A stretch of DNA of 9,261 nt from a bacterium (GTDB taxonomy: Bacteria; Eremiobacterota; Eremiobacteria; Baltobacterales; Baltobacteraceae): the NCBI GenBank assembly GCA_021784715.1, contig JAJYHP010000191.1, positions 1-9,261 of the forward strand, read 5' to 3'. Below, piece by piece: positions 5,704 to 9,261 of the stretch; position 1 is the first letter of the stretch; each line of letters begins with the position of its first letter. A model generated the notes under the pieces. It did no database searches and was not told the DNA's origin. It saw nothing but the letters and a program-made list of their open reading frames with translations. Made by a program: the position numbers and the translations under genes.

Positions 5704-7728
5704 TTAGTTGAGCGCCAGCCGGGTGACGATCTCCCGACGTCCTCCGACAAACTCTTCGAGAATCGAATGCAGCTGCTCGGCGGTCCCATCGAGGTTACCG
5801 GCGAGAACCAACAACTCTTCAAAACGGGATTCGAGCGCGGCCGATGCGCGAGCAATGCCGTCAGCCCTCTCGGCGTCGCTCCGCGAGCACTGCGCGATGT
5901 CCGATATCGTCGACGCGAGCTCCCGCGCTTGTGCGGCCATCTGTTCCGTCGACGCACTATTTTGTTCTACTACCACCGAGATCGCTTGCATCGCCGATGT
6001 CGAACGTTCGGTTGCTGCGAGCATAGCCGCCGATGCACCGTCGATCCGCTCGGTGCCGAGCGCAGCGACACGTACGCTCTCGGCGATCGCGTGGAGGGCC
6101 TCCGAGGCAGCCAACGACTGTGTGGTCGCTTCGACGACCCGACTCTCCGCCGAACTAACGGCTACCCCTGCGGAAGAAACGTGTGACTGCACCTGGTTGA
6201 TGAGAGCGGTAATGCGACGGTTCTCGTCGGCGCTTCGCTCTGCGAGCTTTCGGATTTCGGCTGCAACAACCGCAAATCCGCGGCCATGATCGCCGGCGCG
6301 TGCGGCTTCGATTGCGGCGTTGAGAGCGAGCAAATTCGTCTGCTCCGCGATCGATTCAACGCTCTCTAAGATCGACCCGATCTCCGATGAAAGTCGGGTC
6401 AACGCGGCCATCTCTACAGCAGCTTCGCCGGTAGAGGAATTTGTTTTCCCAAGCGCATCGAGCGCTTTCGCAACAACGTCAACCCCGTTTTCCGCTCCTA
6501 GCGCGCTCTGACGAGAGGCGTTCAACAGCAAAGTCGCCTGAGCCACGACCTCACGAGCCTGCTCCCTCAGCGAATCCATCTCTCCACTCGCAGAACGCGT
6601 CTGCAGGGCCTGATCTGCTGCACCGCGCGCAATGCCTTCAACACCGAGGGCAAACTCACCGACGATCGCCTGCGAGGCCGATGCCTCGCGCACGCGATCG
6701 CGGAGCGCGGTAGCCAAATCGGTAACCGAGGTAACGGCCGCCGATGCCTGTTCTCGAACGTGTCCTACGTTTTGCTGGAGGACGTTTGCCGACGGCGCAA
6801 GGACGTCAACGGCTTGTTTTACACCTTCGAGAATGGAGCGAATGTTTCCCAACATGAGGTCCAAGGAAACGCCCAGCCGATCCCGCTCGCTTTGCGGTAC
6901 AACTTCGGCCTCAATATCACCTCGAGCCATAGCCTCGGACGCGGCTACAATCGCTCGCTGATATTCGATCATCTCTTCAAACGCAACGGCTACGGGGCGT
7001 AATTCGCCGTCAACTTCGCCGAGATCGCCGAGATCGAACTCCCCGCGCGACAACGTAGCGGCGGCCACGCGAAGACGAGCCGCACCTCGCCGTAAGCGAC
7101 GAATCCCGAGAGCGAATACCGTAAATGTAGCCGCAAAAATCAACAACATCGCCCCTGCCACACCCGAGACGACGAGCGCTACGATTCGCGTTAGGCCGCG
7201 CAGCGGATAGCTGACTACATAGCCACCGACAACGTTCCCTTTTGCATCGAACACCGGTGCCGCAACGGCAAAGCTATCGGTTCCGGCAATGCCCACATCG
7301 CCCTGAAACTTCTTTCCCCGCGATACGGCCTCGGCGATTTTCGGCGGGATCGACGCTGTAACGATAAACGAACCGTGCTTCTTCATCGACGAGGCGTCGA
7401 GAACCCAGCTTCCGTCGGTTTGGCGCGCGAAGATCGAAACATCGGCGCCGGAGAGGGAGGCCGACTGCGAAATCAACGCCTCATTTCCGCCGTTTTTCCA
7501 GCCGGGATAGCCCGGGAAGCTCAACTGTCCGTACGCGAGCTCGGCATTACCGTCGTTCGTCGCTAACGCGAGGAGCGCTTTTGCGGCCGCTGCCCCCTGC
7601 CGTGCTAAGAAGCTGTACTCGGCGGTTCCCGCAGCATAGATCAGCCCAAGAACCGCAATCGAAATCCCGACGGCAAACGCGATTGCCGTCGGAAGCATGA
7701 TCCGAAAAGTCATTGAGTTGCGAATCAT
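5704..7728 (-). CDS. methyl-accepting chemotaxis protein (Cache-like sensor, tandem HAMP)
   Basis: This transmembrane chemoreceptor relays ligand binding to CheA/CheW. Numbered from the GTG at 7729-7731 (675 residues): first membrane helix about 11-35, periplasmic sensor about 36-180, second membrane helix about 183-210, HAMP linker about 210-258, a second HAMP-like unit about 260-305 ([17 protein letters not shown]), then a long alpha-helical, Ala/Ser/Glu-rich signalling hairpin to about 660. The tip is classical: [20 protein letters not shown] followed by [20 protein letters not shown] (461-500). The sensor end, [18 protein letters not shown], looks like a single Cache domain. There is no C-terminal CheR/CheB-tethering pentapeptide. 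I prefer ATG 7726-7728, seven nt after GGAGG, over the GTG one codon earlier. No che gene is in view. The gene converges with the tRNA gene. Confidence 0.95.
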   Translation of the reverse strand: MIRNSMTFRIMLPTAIAFAVGISIAVLGLIYAAGTAEYSFLARQGAAAAKALLALATNDGNAELAYGQLSFPGYPGWKNGGNEALISQSASLSGADVSIFARQTDGSWVLDASSMKKHGSFIVTASIPPKIAEAVSRGKKFQGDVGIAGTDSFAVAAPVFDAKGNVVGGYVVSYPLRGLTRIVALVVSGVAGAMLLIFAATFTVFALGIRRLRRGAARLRVAAATLSRGEFDLGDLGEVDGELRPVAVAFEEMIEYQRAIVAASEAMARGDIEAEVVPQSERDRLGVSLDLMLGNIRSILEGVKQAVDVLAPSANVLQQNVGHVREQASAAVTSVTDLATALRDRVREASASQAIVGEFALGVEGIARGAADQALQTRSASGEMDSLREQAREVVAQATLLLNASRQSALGAENGVDVVAKALDALGKTNSSTGEAAVEMAALTRLSSEIGSILESVESIAEQTNLLALNAAIEAARAGDHGRGFAVVAAEIRKLAERSADENRRITALINQVQSHVSSAGVAVSSAESRVVEATTQSLAASEALHAIAESVRVAALGTERIDGASAAMLAATERSTSAMQAISVVVEQNSASTEQMAAQARELASTISDIAQCSRSDAERADGIARASAALESRFEELLVLAGNLDGTAEQLHSILEEFVGGRREIVTRLALN

Positions 7729-7735
7729 CACGAGG

Positions 7736-7740
7736 CCTCC
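7736..7740 (-). promoter_or_regulatory. Shine-Dalgarno site of the chemoreceptor gene
   Basis: GGAGG on the minus strand lies 7 nt before ATG 7726-7728 but only 4 nt before the in-frame GTG 7729-7731. The spacing favours the ATG as the true start. It is the clearest ribosome binding site in the window; the operon genes mostly lack one. Confidence 0.75.
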
Positions 7741-7780
7741 ATTCCTGCGACGACCGTACCAGGCGGAGGTTAGGACGCGA

Positions 7781-9261
7781 TTATGGATTCATTATCGAAG
7801 CAACCGACGGGGTGAGACAGAGCGCATCGATGGCGGTCTGCGCTGCGGGGTCGGGCTGCAACATCGCAATCGGGCGCGCGTAGACGTCGGCGACCAGTTG
7901 GCCGTTACGTTGAGCGATCCGTTCGATAAGAAACGACATCGGGGTCCGAACCTCGAACTGCCACTGCGATTCGCTGCCGCCGCAACCGGCGACCTTTGCC
8001 GACGAGACGACCGTCGATCCAGGGAACATCGCGAGCAAGCCTTTCGTAACAAACTGGGCGACCGTCTCCAACGGGATCGGCTTGCCGGTAACATCGCCGA
8101 ATTGCCGCAACGAGACGGCGGTAGTGAGATACGATTCCGACGTGCCGCCCGCGAGTTTTTTCGACGCCGAAGCGAGCACGTGCGATCCTGGTGTCATTCC
8201 AATCCCCGACCCGGCTAGCGTCCAACCGACGGGCAGCGGAGCGCGCAGCCCCGGCATCACGTTTATCACCGGTATGGCCGGTGGAGCAACGAAATCTTGC
8301 GGACAGAACGTGCCCAGAGCGGCCAGAGCCTCGGGGTCGGCAGCGTTCCCGGCAGTTCGCATATAGGTTGCGGCACCGAACGATCCGTGCGGCGACATCG
8401 CGATATACTGAAACGTCAAAAGGTGCATCGCACCGAGATCGATTCGATAGTGTAACCGCCAGGCCGGGCGTGTGCCGGCGCAGACGAAACTCGATCGGCT
8501 CGAGATCAAATGAAACTTCGTTCCGAAATGTTTTAGCAATCCTAGCGCCTGCGTCACGCCGTCGGAAAGCGTTCCTGCATGCGGCCCGTTGGATTCCGTC
8601 ACGTTGATCGATTCGACCCCACCGGCGTAGGCCTTCACCGCTTGAAAGCGGATCTGCGTTAGCGCCGAGAGCACGCGCACACGGCGGTCGAGCCTCCACC
8701 CCTTGGGCACCTGCATGAACGCCGAGATCGGTTGCATCGTCGCTTGCGGCGAAGCTGCCGCAGCGGGCGTAGCACCCGCAGCAGGCGTAGCGACCGGAGC
8801 CGTCGCTATGGGAGTCGGCGACGCCAACGCCGCCGACGCAATCGGCGAAGAAGCGGGCGACGGGTTAGGAATCGGCATTGCGCTCCCCGCATTGACGAGC
8901 GGACAAAACCACGCCAGCATCTGCGTGATGTCCGCTGCCGGTGGAGGTGCGGAATAACCGTATGCCATCGCGATAAAAATCGGTTGCCCCGCTCCTCTAA
9001 CAAAGTACGCGGTTCCGACACCGTCCCGGCCCCGCAAATGGGCAGTGAAGTCAACGATGTCGGCACGCACTTTCGTGCTACAAGGTATCGTGGATTTCAC
9101 GGTCGATACCGGTGTGCCGGGGAACTTATGAAAAAATCCCTCGATGAACGGGCCGCGTAACTTCGGAACTTGTGCACTCGCTAAGCGCGAAACCCGCCCA
9201 ATGAAGACAAGCGTTGCTCGATGAAATTCCTCGGTCGTGGGAGCTAGTGCAACGAGCTTCA
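7781..9261 (-). CDS. unrecognised three-repeat, six-cysteine protein (5' end outside window)
   Basis: The reading frame stays open to the right edge, giving 492 residues; the first in-window GTG (9098-9100) is inside the first repeat and is not the likely start. The protein contains three diverged copies of one domain of roughly 130-145 residues: copy 1 about 8900-9259 (incomplete), copy 2 about 8300-8716, copy 3 about 7808-8239. Each holds exactly two cysteines, at codons starting 9082 and 8905, 8482 and 8305, 7984 and 7819, that is 59, 59 and 55 residues apart, and each ends with a helix like [10 protein letters not shown]. Copies 2 and 3 begin with P-x-GW. A Pro/Ala/Ser/Thr-rich linker follows copy 1. 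The cysteine pairs and linker suggest a secreted or periplasmic protein with disulfides. The fold may resemble PsbP/DcrB-like domains, a weak impression. It ends 52 nt before the chemoreceptor gene, on the same strand. Confidence 0.85.
   Translation of the reverse strand, partial: KLVALAPTTEEFHRATLVFIGRVSRLASAQVPKLRGPFIEGFFHKFPGTPVSTVKSTIPCSTKVRADIVDFTAHLRGRDGVGTAYFVRGAGQPIFIAMAYGYSAPPPAADITQMLAWFCPLVNAGSAMPIPNPSPASSPIASAALASPTPIATAPVATPAAGATPAAAASPQATMQPISAFMQVPKGWRLDRRVRVLSALTQIRFQAVKAYAGGVESINVTESNGPHAGTLSDGVTQALGLLKHFGTKFHLISSRSSFVCAGTRPAWRLHYRIDLGAMHLLTFQYIAMSPHGSFGAATYMRTAGNAADPEALAALGTFCPQDFVAPPAIPVINVMPGLRAPLPVGWTLAGSGIGMTPGSHVLASASKKLAGGTSESYLTTAVSLRQFGDVTGKPIPLETVAQFVTKGLLAMFPGSTVVSSAKVAGCGGSESQWQFEVRTPMSFLIERIAQRNGQLVADVYARPIAMLQPDPAAQTAIDALCLTPSVASIMNP
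8732..8890 (-). other. Pro/Ala/Ser/Thr-rich linker coding segment
   Basis: About 53 codons between domain copies 1 and 2 encode a low-complexity stretch with repeated short units such as [15 protein letters not shown] and [14 protein letters not shown]. Near-repeats GCGGGCGTAGC and GCAGGCGTAGC are visible on the plus strand. It has the look of an extracytoplasmic interdomain linker and is the part most prone to slippage and length variation between strains. Confidence 0.7.

Noticed and set aside
7736..7769. Possible hairpin pairing the chemoreceptor Shine-Dalgarno GGAGG with CCTCC upstream
   Set aside because: Only five pairs plus a wobble with a loop of about 24 nt; too weak to call a translational switch.

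Overview
The window is an ordinary-looking, gene-dense stretch of a bacterial chromosome, about 60% G+C by eye. It holds seven protein genes, six of them complete, plus one initiator tRNA gene. The proteins are Ala/Arg-rich, GTG starts are frequent, and genes overlap by 1-4 bases. The tRNA gene encodes its own CCA end and closely resembles the E. coli initiator. No gene fixes the taxonomy. A poorly cultured high-GC lineage such as Eremiobacterota/Vulcanimicrobiota would fit, but that is only a guess. I see no phage, transposon or CRISPR signature.

Layout, all protein genes on the minus strand unless stated: (i) positions 1-199 carry an imperfect hairpin and the possible 3' end of a plus-strand gene running off the left edge; (ii) 142-5523 is a five-gene cluster, read right to left: adenosine deaminase-family amidohydrolase, DtxR/MntR-type metal-dependent repressor, rhomboid protease, DinG/XPD-type helicase, exported S1/P1 nuclease/phospholipase C-fold protein. 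The first junction is a 27-nt gap and the next three are TAATG, GTGA and GTGA overlaps, so the cluster is almost certainly one translationally coupled operon; (iii) 5541-5682 on the plus strand is a complete unit for tRNA-fMet: extended -10 element, tRNA, strong hairpin terminator; (iv) 5704-7728 is a methyl-accepting chemotaxis protein; (v) 7781 to the right edge is a large unrecognised protein, its N-terminus cut by the window, built from three diverged copies of one two-cysteine domain.

The operon mixes nucleic-acid and nucleoside metabolism (exported nuclease fold, helicase, nucleoside/base deaminase) with a membrane protease and a metal-sensing regulator. A role in nucleotide salvage under metal control can be proposed, but it is inference. 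The best leads are the three-repeat six-cysteine protein at the right edge, the substrate-ambiguous amidohydrolase and nuclease-fold enzymes, and the roughly 40-bp shared promoter region between the tRNA and the operon. No gene-free stretch exceeds 300 bases. I do not see convincing evidence of a wholly new defence or mobile system here.
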